A DNA stretch of 64,000 bases. Origin: Calliopum simillimum. Its lineage: Eukaryota; Arthropoda; Insecta; Diptera; Lauxaniidae. The stretch spans positions 22,559,964-22,623,963 of the forward strand of contig OX638370.1 of NCBI GenBank assembly GCA_951812925.1, read 5' to 3'. A model generated the notes under the pieces. It saw only the letters and a list, made by a program, of their open reading frames with translations, had not been told where the DNA came from and made no database searches. Shown piece by piece: positions 12,180-23,700 of this stretch (positions are counted from its first letter, which is position 1; each line of letters starts with the position of its first letter). The position numbers were made by a program, and so were the translations under genes.

Positions 12180-12690
12180 TTTCCTTAGTGTTAACCCTGT
12201 CTCCACACCGAACTTCATAAAAATCGATACAACGGCTGAGCTGTCAGAGTACTTTTTTTATTTAGGGGAGTGGCATAGCCCACTTAAAAACAAAAATACC
12301 ATATTATCGTTCCTTAGTGTTGGTATAATCTCCGTACCACATTTCATAAAAATCGATGCAGCGTTTAGCTATGAGAGCGTATTTTCCAGGTAGGGGCGTG
12401 GCACCGCCCACTTAAAAACATATAAGTCATATTATCTCACCTTAGTGCTAACCCCATACCCATACCAAATGTCATGAAAATCAACGAAGCGGTTCAGCAC
12501 AGAGAGTGAATTTCACATTTAGAGGCGTGGTACCGCCCGCTTTTACAAAAAGAAAATTTTGTGCGCTGCTCCTTTTCACAACCTTTGTAACAAAATAAAA
12601 GTCAAGCAAATATGTTTTGAATAAAGGATCTAAACATGGAAATAAACCAATTTCGTTTGCCTATATATATGTATATTAGTGTGTATTGAA
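12180..12690 (+). repeat. Tandem ~130-bp units (ATAAAAATCGATRCARCGG), copy 1
   Basis: About three units, each with CCTTAGTGYTAAC, TTCATAAAAATCGAT and GGCGTGGCACCGCCCACTT, ending in AATCAAGCAAAT..TTTGCCTATAT-like sequence. The same array structure recurs at 51640-52240. It may belong to a Helentron/DINE-like family (inference). Confidence 0.7.
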
Positions 12691-12711
12691 ATATATGGGC
12701 GAGTTTTAAAT

Positions 12712-14867
12712 CCCAATTCCACACTCAAATTATGAAAGAAGAGAGATAAAAAATTCAGGGAATATAAATTTTTTGACTTTAAAATAAATTCCTAGCTGGC
12801 CAAATGGCCATTGTTTATAAAAACCGAGTGATTTTGCACTGGAGCCTATCTAACGGTAAATTTTTTTCCAAAAAACACCATAGATCTCAATATGTGGTCT
12901 AAAACAATTTATGTGTGAAAATTTTCAGAGAGATCGTATGACGTGCAGGAGTATCAGCAGAGGAATAAGAAACGATTATCTTCAATGAAACGAATACTTT
13001 TTGTACTGGAGCCTATCTAACGGCAGATTTTTTTCAAAAAACACTACAGATCTCAGTTCGTAGTCGAAAACAACTTATGTATGCAATTTTACAGAGAGAT
13101 TGTATGACGTGCAAGAGCGTCAGCAAAGAAAAAAAGCACTTATTTTCGATCAAACGTTTAGTTTTTGTACTAGAGTCCATCTAACGATTCGTTTTTTTCA
13201 AAAAAAACTTGTGGTACTTGATTCGTCATAAAAAATAAACTATGCATTCAAATTTTAAGATTGGTGGAACGACGTGTGGGAGTGTCAGCGAAAGATTAAA
13301 AAATGGTATACAGCCATTTCATGCCTATCGTAACAAGATCTGCCACACCCCTTCCGATTTCGCTAAAATTCGGTACATGGTAATCGTATTGCAGCACGGC
13401 GTATTTCATTTTCAAAATCTTTCGAAGAATTTAAAATCATGTAAATTACAAAAAAACCTACTTTATATGAAATATTGCATGTACTGAAATGTTCAAAAAA
13501 TCATTACTCCTATGCCATTAATGGTACTATCCAAATTTTAGATTTATTTGAAAGGTAATTTTGTCTTCTTTTCAATAAAATTGTTTTGGAGGGTCGAAAG
13601 TAGGTACTATAGCGTTTTCAGTAGTTTAGTACTAAAATAGTAGTAAATTTAGTAATTTTTACCAAATACAAAACACTTTTACTTGTGCGCATAGAATGAT
13701 TCAATCCCTTTCTAAAAATGATTCAAACATAAAAATGAAATAAGAAATGTTCCGGCTATGGGCCATTTTCTGATCGGACCTTTTTTTAAATTTTCAAAAA
13801 ATCATAACTTCTTAGCCTCGAGACATACCAATTTTCTCTCTTTTTTGACTGAAAGATTATTTTTTTTTTTTCTTTCCAAAAAAAATATTTTGTAAGGTAA
13901 CAAAAGTGTACTCGGGCACGTTTTTTGTAGTTTAGTACTAAAATAGTAATAAATGTAGTACTTTTCATCAACTATAAAAAATTTTATTTTCAACTTATAG
14001 CATGATTCAATGCCTTTCCAAAAAAGGTCTAAATAGTAAAATCGGTTAAGAAATGGCCAAGTTATTGGTAATTATTTGAGGAGAGTTTGTTACATTTTAC
14101 CTACTTATTTTTCGACTTTTTGCACCCCTCCACAAGCCACAAAAAAAATCGCCAAATTTTTTTTTTGCCATTTTTCAAAGTTTAAGCATGAAACGAAACC
14201 ATGTACCAAATTTCAGCGATATCGGAAGGGGTGTGGCAGATCTTGTTACGATAGGCATGAAATGGCTGTATACCATTTTTTAATCCTTCGCTGACACTCC
14301 CACACGTCGTTCCATCAATCTTAAAATTTGGGTGCATAGTTTATTTTTTATGACGAATCAAGTACCACAAGTTTTTTTTGAAAAAAATGAATCGTTAGAT
14401 GGACTCTAGTACAAAAACTAAACGTTTGATCGAAAATAAGTGCTTTTTTTCTTTGCTGACGCTCTTGCACGTCATACAATCTCTCTGTAAAATTGCATAC
14501 ATAAGTTGTTTTCGACTACGAACTGAGATCTGTAGTGTTTTTTGAAAAAAATCTGCCGTTAGATAGGCTCCAGTACAAAAAGTATTCGTTTCATTGAAGA
14601 TAATCGTTTCTTATTCCTCTGCTGATACTCCTGCACGTCATACGATCTCTCTGAAAATTTTCACACATAAATTGTTTTAGACCACATATTGAGATCTATG
14701 GTGTTTTTTGGAAAAAAATTTACCGTTAGATAGGCTCCAGTGCAAAATCACTCGGTTTTTATAAACAATGGCCATTTGGCCAGCTAGGAATTTATTTTAA
14801 AGTCAAAAAATTTATATTCCCTGAATTTTTTATCTCTCTTCTTTCATAATTTGAGTGTGGAATTGGG
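12712..14867. mobile_element. Foldback (FB-like) element with ~660-bp inverted arms made of tandem units
   Basis: The left arm 12712-13380 and right arm 14200-14867 are near-identical inverted copies ending CCCAATTCCACACTC / GAGTGTGGAATTGGG. Each arm holds three tandem units of 164-167 bp that begin TGYACTGGAGCCTATCTAAC (12835, 13002, 13166). The ~820-bp centre contains two diverged direct copies of a ~290-bp block (13495-13780, 13795-14075) sharing GTAGTTTAGTACTAAAATAG. No transposase ORF. Inverted similarity extends faintly beyond the arms (TATATTAGTGTGTAT, 12670 and 14890). Confidence 0.85.
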
Positions 14868-15962
14868 TGTTCGTTTTTCGATACACACTAATGTATATAG
14901 TTGCCCAGCGGTCCCATATGGCACCCAGTCACTGAGCCGTTCCTGAGCAAGGCTTAGTAAAATTTTTTTTTTCACAATTATAGTTTGTGTTCTGGAGGTT
15001 ACGTCCTGAAAATTTCAACCTTCTGTCTACCGTGGTTCCCACTGGGCACTAATGGGTTAATTCAGCTCGAAAATTATCGATGCACTTACTTCAGTTTGAA
15101 AATATTTGAAGACACTGCTGCACTCACGCAGAGTACCAATTTTTTTTGGGCGCCGAACAGCAAAAGTTTTGTTTCTGGGATCAATTATTACGAAAATAAA
15201 ATATTTACTTTACAAAAGTCCCAAAAACTTTCTGAGGGGCACCACGGAGCAGCTAATTTTTGTACAGATTTGTAGTTAAATGTATCCTAAATAAGATGCA
15301 TGTGGAAATTAGATGGATGGCCATGGATGTTGTAAAATTTATCATATTAAAAACCACTTCAACAATTTTTTTTTGTGAATATACATACTTTCACGAAATA
15401 GTTGCCTATTTAATCAAGCTGTGAACGAGATAAAACGCTCTGGATCTGAGAAACATATTAAATTATTCATTACTGGGAGACTCCATTTGGTTACATTACA
15501 AAAAGTTGAACCGAAGTTATTTTTCGCACTTGTTTACTTAGACGCTATATATTAAAAAAATAAATAAAATTCTTCGATAGAAAAGTTGAACTTTAAACTC
15601 AAATGAGAAGAGTTTTTTAGGCACAGAGATCTTTATAATCTCTAAAATGTACAAAGAGGATCATACCTACGGTGACCAACCGTCCTGTATTTCCGGGGAC
15701 AGTTCTGTATTTTAGCTACCAGTCTCCGGAATTTATTTGTAAAATACGGGACATACAAATGTTCTGAATTTTATTTTGTGTCCCCGATTTGTCCTGTATT
15801 TCACAGTGCATTTTTTTTTAATTATAAATAGTATTATGTATAACTTTCCAATAAAATCATATTTGCTTAGCTAATTCATCGCATATGAAGTTGTATATAA
15901 ACAGCTTAAAGACTCTTTGACATTAACAAATGAAATGGCAAAATCATCTGTGCAACCTTTTT

Positions 15963-16765
15963 TCTACCCTACACCCAGGATATATTCATTTTTTCCTTTC
16001 GTTTGTAACGCAAAGAAGGAGGCATGGCTGGCTGGGTAGCTGGGTGTGCGCGGAAATACATTTTCTGGGAAAACTGCGCAAGATATTTCAATGAAATTTG
16101 GTACACTGCCTGCCTCCATCGCTAAAGTTAGCTCGTGGGATTGAAAATGAGCGAAATCGGTCAACGGACACGCCTACCGCCCATACAAAAAATTAATTCA
16201 AAATGCAACTTTAAGAGTATTTTTCACGACAATACAACCGCAATACATATAAATACTACAAATTATTAGCGCAAGCTCTGCCCGAAAAATGGGCGGATTT
16301 GGACAAGAGGGCGTGGAAAAAGCTTTAAGACGCTGTACTAAAAGCGTTTTTTGAGATAATCGAACTTAATTTTACTCAGACAAAAAGAACTTTAAATGCA
16401 AGCTCCCAACAAAAACTGTGTAAAATCGGAGAAGAGGGCGTGGCACCTCCCATACAAGCAAAAGCTTCAAAACGCTATATTGAAAGAGTTTTTTGGGATA
16501 ATCCAACTAAATTTCGCTCAAATACTGAAGACTATAAATGACGCTCTGAGCTAAAACTAGACGATCTCGGACAAGAGGGCGTGGCACCTCCCTTATAAGC
16601 AAAAGCTTCAAAATGCTATACTGAAAATGTTTTTTGAGATAATCGAACTTAATTTTACTCAGACAATAAGAACTATAAATGCACCTCCCATATAAGCAAC
16701 ATTTTCGAAATACTGCAGTGTAGGGTATATAATGTTTGGCCAGGCCAAACGTTACACCCTTACTA
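15963..16765 (+). mobile_element. DINE-1/Helentron-like repeat, copy 2
   Basis: Opens with CTACACCCAGGATATATTC and TTTGTAACGCAAAGAAGGAG, has four ~120-145-bp units with GACAAGAGGGCGTGG, and ends GTTACACCCTTACTAG. It lies exactly at the inner edge of the 5' hAT-like half. Confidence 0.75.
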
Positions 16766-17010
16766 GTTATTTTTCTCTTTGTGCTTTATCCTCTTTGCAG
16801 CTCTGTGACCGCGTATTTGGTTGTTGTTAATATCGAAAAAGTTGTTTTAATTTTGGCAGGCTTAAGGGTAACATTTTAAAATAATTTTAGCTTTGTGCAC
16901 ATCTACACACAAATACCTTTCTAGTGGTGGTGTATTCTAAGTCGTACTCTATTTCTAACATAGTAAAAAAGGAAGACAAATTATTGTCTTGCGTTTTAAT
17001 ATATAGACTA
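16766..17010 (+). repeat. Repeat family B, right half
   Basis: Matches the second half of the full copies at 38758-39191 and 57154-57580 (inverted): TTCTCTTTGTGCTKTATCCTC, ACCGCGTATTT, TTTCTAACATAGTAAAAA. Its left half is missing where the DINE-like repeat abuts. Confidence 0.75.
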
Positions 17011-17023
17011 GGGTTTTTTCGTG

Positions 17024-17334
17024 AATTACCAGGTACAAAATTTTGATGTTTCCAATTTTAGTAATATTTGATAATGTTCTACGTACGTATGTCCTCGATC
17101 CAGATACAAAATATTTTTACAGTATAAAATCTGGCTAACGAGCTAAAGGGCTTGAAAAATTTGACTAATGGGCAGATACCCGTTATTTCGAATCAAATTT
17201 TGAAAGTCCTCTAGCTCGTTAGCCAGATTTTATACTGTAAAAATATTTTGTATCTGGATCGAGGACATATATAGGTGTGGGCATAATCAAATTTAACTAA
17301 AATCGGACGCATCAAAATTTTTTAACTGGTACTT
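17024..17334. mobile_element. Palindromic MITE (family F)
   Basis: Inverted arms share TACCAGGTACAAAATTTTGATG-like ends and a long perfect core (CCAGATACAAAATATTTTTA, CTGGCTAACGAGCTA). Half-length relatives flank the hAT-like repeat at 43183-43230 and 43946-44040. Confidence 0.8.
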
Positions 17335-17484
17335 CAGGGGGAAAACCTTTATTTACATCTATTAGATTTATTTTAACACTCAGAAAAAAATTGAATGTTG
17401 ATCCATCTTAATAAACTTCAATTGTGGCAATTAACCAAATTAATTCAAGAACTACTAAGCAGCACTGCTCTTAACGCTCCTTAC

Positions 17485-20400
17485 CTTTCCTTTTCAATAA
17501 TTGACTCGCGGTCTTGGGCGCACGATTCACGTATTGTATTTTCAATATGATCATGCTTGAGACGTGCTTCCTCAACCGCATCAAGTAGCTGCTGTTGATG
17601 CGCACGTTTCAACTCGGTTATTTGACGTTGATGATTGCTATTCATGTTGTTTATTTCAATTTCTAAACCCTTAACATTGAGCTCCTAAAAGTATGCAAGC
17701 ATGAGTTAAGCGCATTAAGCCAACTACCATTTAGCCAAATCCAACCTTAATTTTCTTGGTGTTCTCGCGCACCCAACGTTCGCGGCTTTTTTTCTCACCC
17801 GCCAATGTGGTCTCTCTGACTTTTTGCACTTCTGTCTCTAACTTATGCTCCCAGGCTTGATTTTGACTTTCCAAGCGACGCGTTAAAGCGGCAAGTTTTT
17901 CACATAAGGAGCCCTTATCCTTCAACAACTGCAAGTAATAATGTGTTATGATTAAAAGCAACGGTGTATATGCTATAAGCTTGTGTCACCTGCTCAATAA
18001 ATCCTTGATGTCTGGCTACAATTGTCTCATAGTGTTTCTTTTGCTCACGCATACGATTTGCTCAATTTGACTTCTCGCTACGTATGCTCTTTTGTTTTTC
18101 AGTGCGTATTTTAAGGACATGCTCTTTGGAAAGATGCACCGCATTGGCCAATTCGTTGGCACGTAGGCTCAAGGCAATGACGCGGCGTGCTAATTGATGA
18201 TTTGGCAGCATTAGTAGCTCGGATAGTCTGCAAGTGCATAAATACTTAGAAATTGATTTTATTAGACGTTAGCATACTTACTTTGGTACATCTTCGGCTA
18301 TATCTGGCTCTACAACAAATTCTATTTCACTACAATTTGACTCAGGTATTGAACGTCTTGTTTCCAGCAGTGTTTTGTCACAGCTATTTTCGACATTATC
18401 CAAGTAATTGAGTATATCTCTGCAATTTAGTTTATCATTGGGAGGGAGTTTACTGATTTGATAACTTAAAACAATACTTACTTGTACTTATCCGGCGATT
18501 TTTCACGCCCACTTGCAGTTCTCTTGGCATTTTTCCGTTCTGGCAGAGGTTCCTTTGGCTCAACATCTAGTTTTAGTTCCATTTCGTTTGTGGTCTGCTG
18601 TGCTAAATTATCTGGATTGCGAGAAAAAAGAAAATTCAATTGGATAAACCGACAAACTCTCAAAATTCCTCCTCTGTATTCATCTCGTAAAACCGTAACA
18701 AATTGTCGGAATCTTACGGAACTTTTTAGAATGTGATAATCGGTCACTTTGTAGAAGGAGCCAAGTTGCAATATGTGATCGATTCTTAGACTTCAGGGGT
18801 AATTTGAGACATAAAAGGCATTTTCAAAGCGAAACTGGTGGTCTTTTGACCTTCTTCAAACTCTTTCCAGAAGGAATGATATGACTTTAATCTGAATACA
18901 AGGGGTATGAAGGCAATTAAAAGGATGACGGCCTAGCAAAGAGATGAGCATGGAATACTACTACTGGTAACCTTCTACGAATTGATAAATATCTTTAAAA
19001 ACAATTTATTACAGGAATGGGAGAGCCTGATCAACTATTGGGGAGCCCAAGATGGCATGCATTAAGCAAAAAGACTATTAAGCCCTCAGCCGAAAGATAT
19101 TCGAGCATGTTCTCAATTCCAATATCGATTAAAATCGGAATGGAATCAATTGTAATGTGCTCTATTGAACACCAAATCAGAATTGCGTTTCAGTAGATCG
19201 GATTGAAACCTCTAGCCAATTCCAATTCCATTTTGTTTTTCGTAACACAGAGCACTTTAAGATTGATTCCATTCCGATAGGAGTCGGAATTGAAAACATG
19301 CCAGATTATTGACATGTACTTACTAAAATATATGTATAAGGATAGGACACTGTAGACTGAAATACTTAAACAACACTTTAAGAAGATGGGTCTTTCTGTA
19401 GACCCTCTCAAGAAGATGTGGAAATAGCTGTTTGTAATGTAATGTTTGCCGATATACGTTGTTTTTCTTATCTTCCTTATCCAAATTCTGCATTAAAATT
19501 TTCACATTAAAGCTGTATAGGATATAAGTTACAAAAGATCATAGCATTTTCCAGCGACAAGTTCCCTACAATGAGAATATTGATTAATTTTTGAAATGCG
19601 AAGCCTCAATCCGTCGACATATTTTTGGTTCATAACATAAAAGACTATCTGTAGACGGTCTTGCCAAAGACAGACAAATCCGGTGACAACACTCAAACTG
19701 GAACTCTTTGGTGCGAGTTTTCAATACAAAAGAAATATTTGACGGTTTGAGCGGAAACAATTTTTAATTCACAAAATGACTGGATTTTAATGAACACCTT
19801 TTGTAGACAGTTTTACTGGTATAAGGATTCATATAGTTGTACATAGTTTCTTTCTTTCTTTCTGGAGAAAATTAACCGAAAACTGATTTCCGACCTAACT
19901 CAACAAACATAACTTCTTCTGTTCAACCCTCAAAAAATCAATCAGGCAACATGGATCTGGAAAGCTAATAAGCTAAATTTTTAACTAACGTTCCAATAGT
20001 TTCTGGAGAGAACAACTTCTTTTGCGTAACCCCCGAAAATGCAATCAGGTCAAACGGAAACCTTGGAGTAACGTCTCAATATTTTCTTCCTAGAGGAACT
20101 ACCGAGAAAGTTAACAAAAAACTGATTTCTGACCTTACTCCAAAAAATCTTTTGAGCAACCCTCGAAAATCCAAGCAGGTTCAGTGAACCTGGATATCTA
20201 ATACGGTAGAAAATTTTTGAGTAACGCTCCAATAGTTTCTTTCTGAAAGAATTACGCAAAAAATTAACCGAAAACTGATTTTTGACTTTTCTAGATAAAC
20301 CGCTTCTTCTGCGGGTTCCTCAAAAGATCCCTCTGGCCAAACGGACCTGGAAACCTTAGAGTAACGTTGCAAAAGTTTGTTCCTAGAGGAACTACGGAGA

Positions 20401-22823
20401 AAGTTAACCAAAAACTGATTTCTGATCTTACTCCACAAAAAGCTTCTCATAATCCTCGAAAATCGAAGTAGCTTAGGTGAACCTAGAAAACTAGAATGGT
20501 GGAAAATATTGGAGTAAAATTTCAATGGTTTTTTTATAGAGGAATAACAGAGAATTACCAAGAACGGTTGTCTAACCTTACTTAACAAACAAATATTCCT
20601 GCGTAACCCTCGAAAATCTAATTAGGTTACATAGACCTGTAAAGCAAATACGGTAAAAAATTTTGCAGCAACATTTCAATAGTTTCATTCAGGAGAAATT
20701 CACCAAGAACTGATTTCAGACATTCCTCGGCAAACAACTTCTTCTGCACAACCAACGAAAATCCAATTAGGATGCTTGGACCTGGGAAACTAATGCGGTG
20801 AAAAATATTGAATTTACGTTTCAAAAGTTTCTTTTCAGAGGAATTATTGAGAATGTTAACCGAAAACTGATATCTGATCTTACTTGACAAATAACTTCTT
20901 CTGTGTTACCCTCCTTAATCGAGAACTCATTTTTGGCTTTACTCGACAAACAACTTCTGCTTCGTAACACTCAAAAGTTCAATCAGGTTAGATAGACCTG
21001 AAAAGCTAATACGGTAGAAAGTTTTGAAGTAACATTCCAGCAGTTTTTTTCTTTCTCGACAACAACTTCTTCAGCGTTCACCTCGAAAATTCTATAAGAA
21101 TACATGAAGTAGGAAAGCTAATATGGTGGAAAATTTTTGAGTAACGTTTCAATGGTTTCTTTCTTTCAAGAACTGATTTCTGAACTTACTTGACAACGAA
21201 CTTCTCCTACTGTTTGAGCTTTGACTAAAGCTTCAAGCTCCTAGTTTTGTTTTGAACATCTATTAATGAGTTGTATAGCATTTATTACGTATACTTACCC
21301 CTTTTTTTATCCTCTTCGATCTCCTTTAAAACAGAAACAATCTCTTCATACGTTGAATCATCTTGAGAGTTCTCCTCGGATTTTATTGAATGTTGTGATG
21401 AACTATCGGGAGCTTCATCTTCAACATCATGTAACTCTTTGGCATAACGTTCCAGATCCGCATTCAACTCAGTAACTGATTTAGAGATAGGTTGTTGCGG
21501 CGTCGTCGTCGACATAACTTCTTCATGCATTGACATCCAACTATCAACCTTATCCAAATGAAACTCATTAAGATTTGAGTCCTCCCTTAGGCTACCAAAA
21601 CTTGTCGACTTTTTCAATTTAGTGCCACGCTCCACGGTAATGGCGGCAGATGAAGATTTCGTTTTACTTGTCGCTGCTGATTTATCACGTTTACAATTAT
21701 TGCTCGACGATGATATATCGTGTTGGGAAGCACTGGTTGGTTTATTTACTTTCTTTTTGTTGATCAAATGAGATGTTGTTGCGGCAACTTTAAGGTAGTT
21801 ATTTATGACCGACTCACTGCTTGAGCTAAATGTTGTTTTACTTAGGGCAGTCTGCTGGTCCAAGTTGTTGTTATCCGTCTTCACCAGCTCATTTACGAGA
21901 AGATTATGCTTTCCTGCCGTCTTGCTGTACAGCGAAATATTCTTCGCATGGGTATTTTTGACATCGGAGAGATTATTCTGCTTTTCAAAATGTGTTTCGG
22001 TTTTGAATTTAACGCCACCCAAATAACTTGGTAACTCCGCATTGTTATTGAGTATGCGGGTGGTAGGTGACTTTGGTTTATATTCATCAAGTAGGTTCTT
22101 GACAACCGAGTTGGCCAACTCACCGCCCACAGCATTTTTATAATCGCGTATTACGGGCAAATCTTCAACAACTGTTGTTGTGGCTATAGAACTTTTCTCA
22201 AGACTCCTTTTACCATTACCCTCTGACTGTATATTTGGCAATAATGTACCCACTGCTGCGGGCTTTGTTGGTGATGATCCAATGGAATATTTGCAAGTAG
22301 GCGAATCACAAGCACACTTGGTGGCATCTGTGACATCATGTATGCTGGCAGTAGAAGAGCTACGCGTGCTACAGGAACAATTTTCCGATGGACATTTTGG
22401 ATATTCAAAGGTTTCAGCCATTATCTCTGCGCCAGCATTCGCACCAAAGCGTGCGGACTTCTTCGAAGCGGCTGCCGAAGCTTCATTATCCATAGAATTA
22501 TCTTCGTATTTGCTGGCTGTTATTGTTGTTGTTGGTGCAAGAAATTGCGGCATCACGACAGGACCTGGTGCAGATATGGAAGTATCTTTCGGTGGCGCAC
22601 TATTTCTGTTATACGCTTGTACATACTGCTCCTGCTTATCATTATCACAATCACTGGAATCGATATCTTGTGTAGTTGCACTACCGCCGCCACCTGGTTT
22701 GCTAAATGATACGCGTCCCGGAAGATCTGGTTTAGCTAATTTGGAAGTATTGTGTGTAAAGTGCCAAAAGTCTGCAGCTGTTATGGTTTTTGTAGTTTTG
22801 TCAATTGCGCTACCGTTCGACAT
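17485..22823 (-). CDS. dila: dilatory / CEP131 (AZI1) orthologue, exons 1-6, 3' end absent, internal stop
   Basis: Centrosome/ciliary transition-zone coiled-coil protein; in flies Dilatory acts in sensory cilium assembly (family knowledge). Inferred coding exons: 22823-21299, 18611-18482, 18419-18282, 18227-17990, 17928-17746, 17684-17485. All introns have GT..AG ends and consistent phases; four are 54-62 bp and the first is 2.7 kb. Exon 1 encodes ~508 Ser/Thr/Asn-rich, probably disordered residues. Exons 4-6 encode the conserved coiled coil, with KSRERWVRENTKKIK and ELNVKGLEIEINNM, which resembles human CEP131 around its KTKKIKE..GLEPEI segment (recalled). A TGA at 18062-18064 (codon 653) interrupts exon 4 between KSN and ANRMREQ. 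After exon 6 (IIEKER) the sequence is repeats and no further exon was found. The ATG at 22823 follows CACAAAA and is the first of the long frame. Identity is confident; function is doubtful. Confidence 0.85.
18062..18064 (-). other. dila: In-frame TGA in dila exon 4
   Basis: Reading AAT-TGA-GCA on the minus strand, in the only frame compatible with both flanking splice phases and with conserved coiled-coil sequence on both sides. It would truncate the product to 652 residues and remove the conserved C-terminal coiled coil. A sequencing error, a polymorphism or pseudogene decay are all possible. Confidence 0.8.
19106..19300. mobile_element. 195-bp palindromic MITE in dila intron 1
   Basis: CATGTTCTCAATTCC at the left is mirrored by GGAATTGAAAACATG at the right, with inner inverted segments ATCGGAATGGAATCAAT and GTGCTCT. 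There is a short loop of ~80 bp and no ORF. Confidence 0.75.
19870..21200. repeat. Degenerate ~148-bp tandem array
   Basis: About eight to nine units, each with ACTGATTTCTGACCTTACTC, CAACTTCTTCTG, CTCGAAAATCCAA..AGGT, CCTGGAAAGCTAATACGGT and GAGTAACGTTCCAATAGTTT. Repeat starts near 19881, 20124, 20272, 20416, 20562, 20708, 20864 and 21172. The minus-strand ORFs here (e.g. 20181-20588) are by-products of the repeat. Confidence 0.8.
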
Positions 22824-22842
22824 TTTTGTGGGAATTTGGCCA

Positions 22843-22900
22843 CTAAAATAAAGAATCTGATTGTTTAAGTCTGCTCTTATAAACTGTAAGTAACACTCAC
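22843..22900 (-). other. dila: 58-bp intron just upstream of the dila start codon
   Basis: GTGAGT donor at 22900-22895 and TTTATTTTAG acceptor ending at 22843, a normal dipteran short intron. Splicing joins the RNase H-like frame upstream to the dila ATG in the same reading frame (AAC-AG/T-GGC...ATG). Alternatively it is simply a 5' UTR intron of dila. Confidence 0.6.
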
Positions 22901-23700
22901 CTGTTTGTTAAAGCCTTACGCTGACCAAAGCATTTCAGTCTAGTTCTTGCAAGCGCAGGACAAAGGCATAGAAGGTGTTCAACTGTTTCCTCTTCCTCAG
23001 GCTCGTGACAGTTTCTGCACCAGTTGTTGGAGACTAAGCCCAGTCTAAAGGCATGATGACCAATTAGACAATGACCAGTCACAACTCTAGTCAACAGGTT
23101 GCACTCACTCCGCGTCAGAAATAGTAAATATTTGGAATAATCTGCTTTGTGAAAACGAGGCCAAAAATACTTTGTTATAGCGCTAGTGGGGGATTGTTTC
23201 CAGCATCTATTCGCTACTGAGAACAATTGAGCAATGCGACGGCACCCACTGAAGGGATACCTGGTTGTTTTCACTAAGGGAAGTTAAAGCGGTAAAACAT
23301 TCAAAAACTGTCTTTGATTTAATAAAGTTTGATTTGAAAGCTTTTATAGCAGCTTGACTATCGACGTATAGAGCGATTTCCTTCTCGCTTACACTTTCCT
23401 TAAGGTGATCGACCGCTTTGTTAATAGCGAAAATTTCCGCTTGGAAAATGCTGCAATCATCTGGCAATTTAAATGAGTATTCTTCGTGTGAGTTGGAGAC
23501 ATAGAAACCTGCTCCAACTCCATTATCTGACTTAGAGCCATCTGTGTAAACGTTTATTACTTCGGTTGGATCTTCACCTCGTGTGTTCCAGAATTCTCTA
23601 GACGGGAATGTGACCAAGAAGCACAAACGTAACAGTTATTTTTCATCCACTCTTACGTTAGAGAGTATCTTGACTGATGAACCTTTAAAATGAACATGTC
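22901..23700 (-). pseudogene. Non-LTR retrotransposon RNase H and C-terminal zinc knuckle, broken
   Basis: The frame 23626-23207 gives VYTDGSKSDNGVG (first Asp), FQAEIFAI (Glu), YVDSQAAI (second Asp) and WVPSH, the RNase H active-site series. A deletion and frameshift at ~23230-23270 remove the region between WVPSH and the next frame (23274-22897), which carries VVTGHCLIGHH and a C-x2-C-H-x-C knuckle (CRNCHEPEEE, EHLLCLCP). Upstream, VSYL..SSVKILSNVRVDEK precedes an in-frame TAA near 23640. It resembles the ORF2 C-terminus of I/LOA-group LINEs. Unusually, the 3' end of the element is lost at the dila junction. Confidence 0.85.

Larger units (their letters stand above)
10022..15060 (+). mobile_element. 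piggyBac-like transposon, decayed, carrying nested insertions
   Basis: Bounded by TTAACCCATTARTGCCYAG at 10022 and its inverted copy ending at 15060, so TTAA lies at both ends, the target duplication of piggyBac elements. Subterminal copies of GCCCAGCGGT(G)CC-type motifs occur at 10034, 14905 and (inverted) three times at 11129-11260. The transposase C-terminus (11600-12112) confirms the superfamily. The 5.0-kb length is inflated by a TTAA-flanked element (10412-11123), a tandem-repeat block (12180-12690) and a foldback element (12712-14867). The N-terminal and first catalytic parts of the transposase are missing, so it is not autonomous. Confidence 0.85.
18612..21298 (-). other. dila: dila intron 1
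   Basis: GTAAGT donor at 21298-21293, and an acceptor CAG after a pyrimidine tract at 18614-18612. It holds a MITE (19106-19300) and a tandem array (19870-21200). The remaining 18780-19105 and 19301-19860 show nothing recognisable. Confidence 0.8.

Noticed and set aside
12079..12393. Plus ORF of 104 codons after the transposase relic
   Set aside because: Starts in the transposase C-terminus out of frame and continues through tandem repeats.
20050..20890. Minus-strand ORFs of 69-135 codons in dila intron 1
   Set aside because: They lie in the ~148-bp tandem array and repeat the same short reading; explained by the repeat.
22180..22851. Plus-strand ORF of 223 codons opposite dila exon 1
   Set aside because: It is the antisense of a confidently identified exon; no motif, no splice context.
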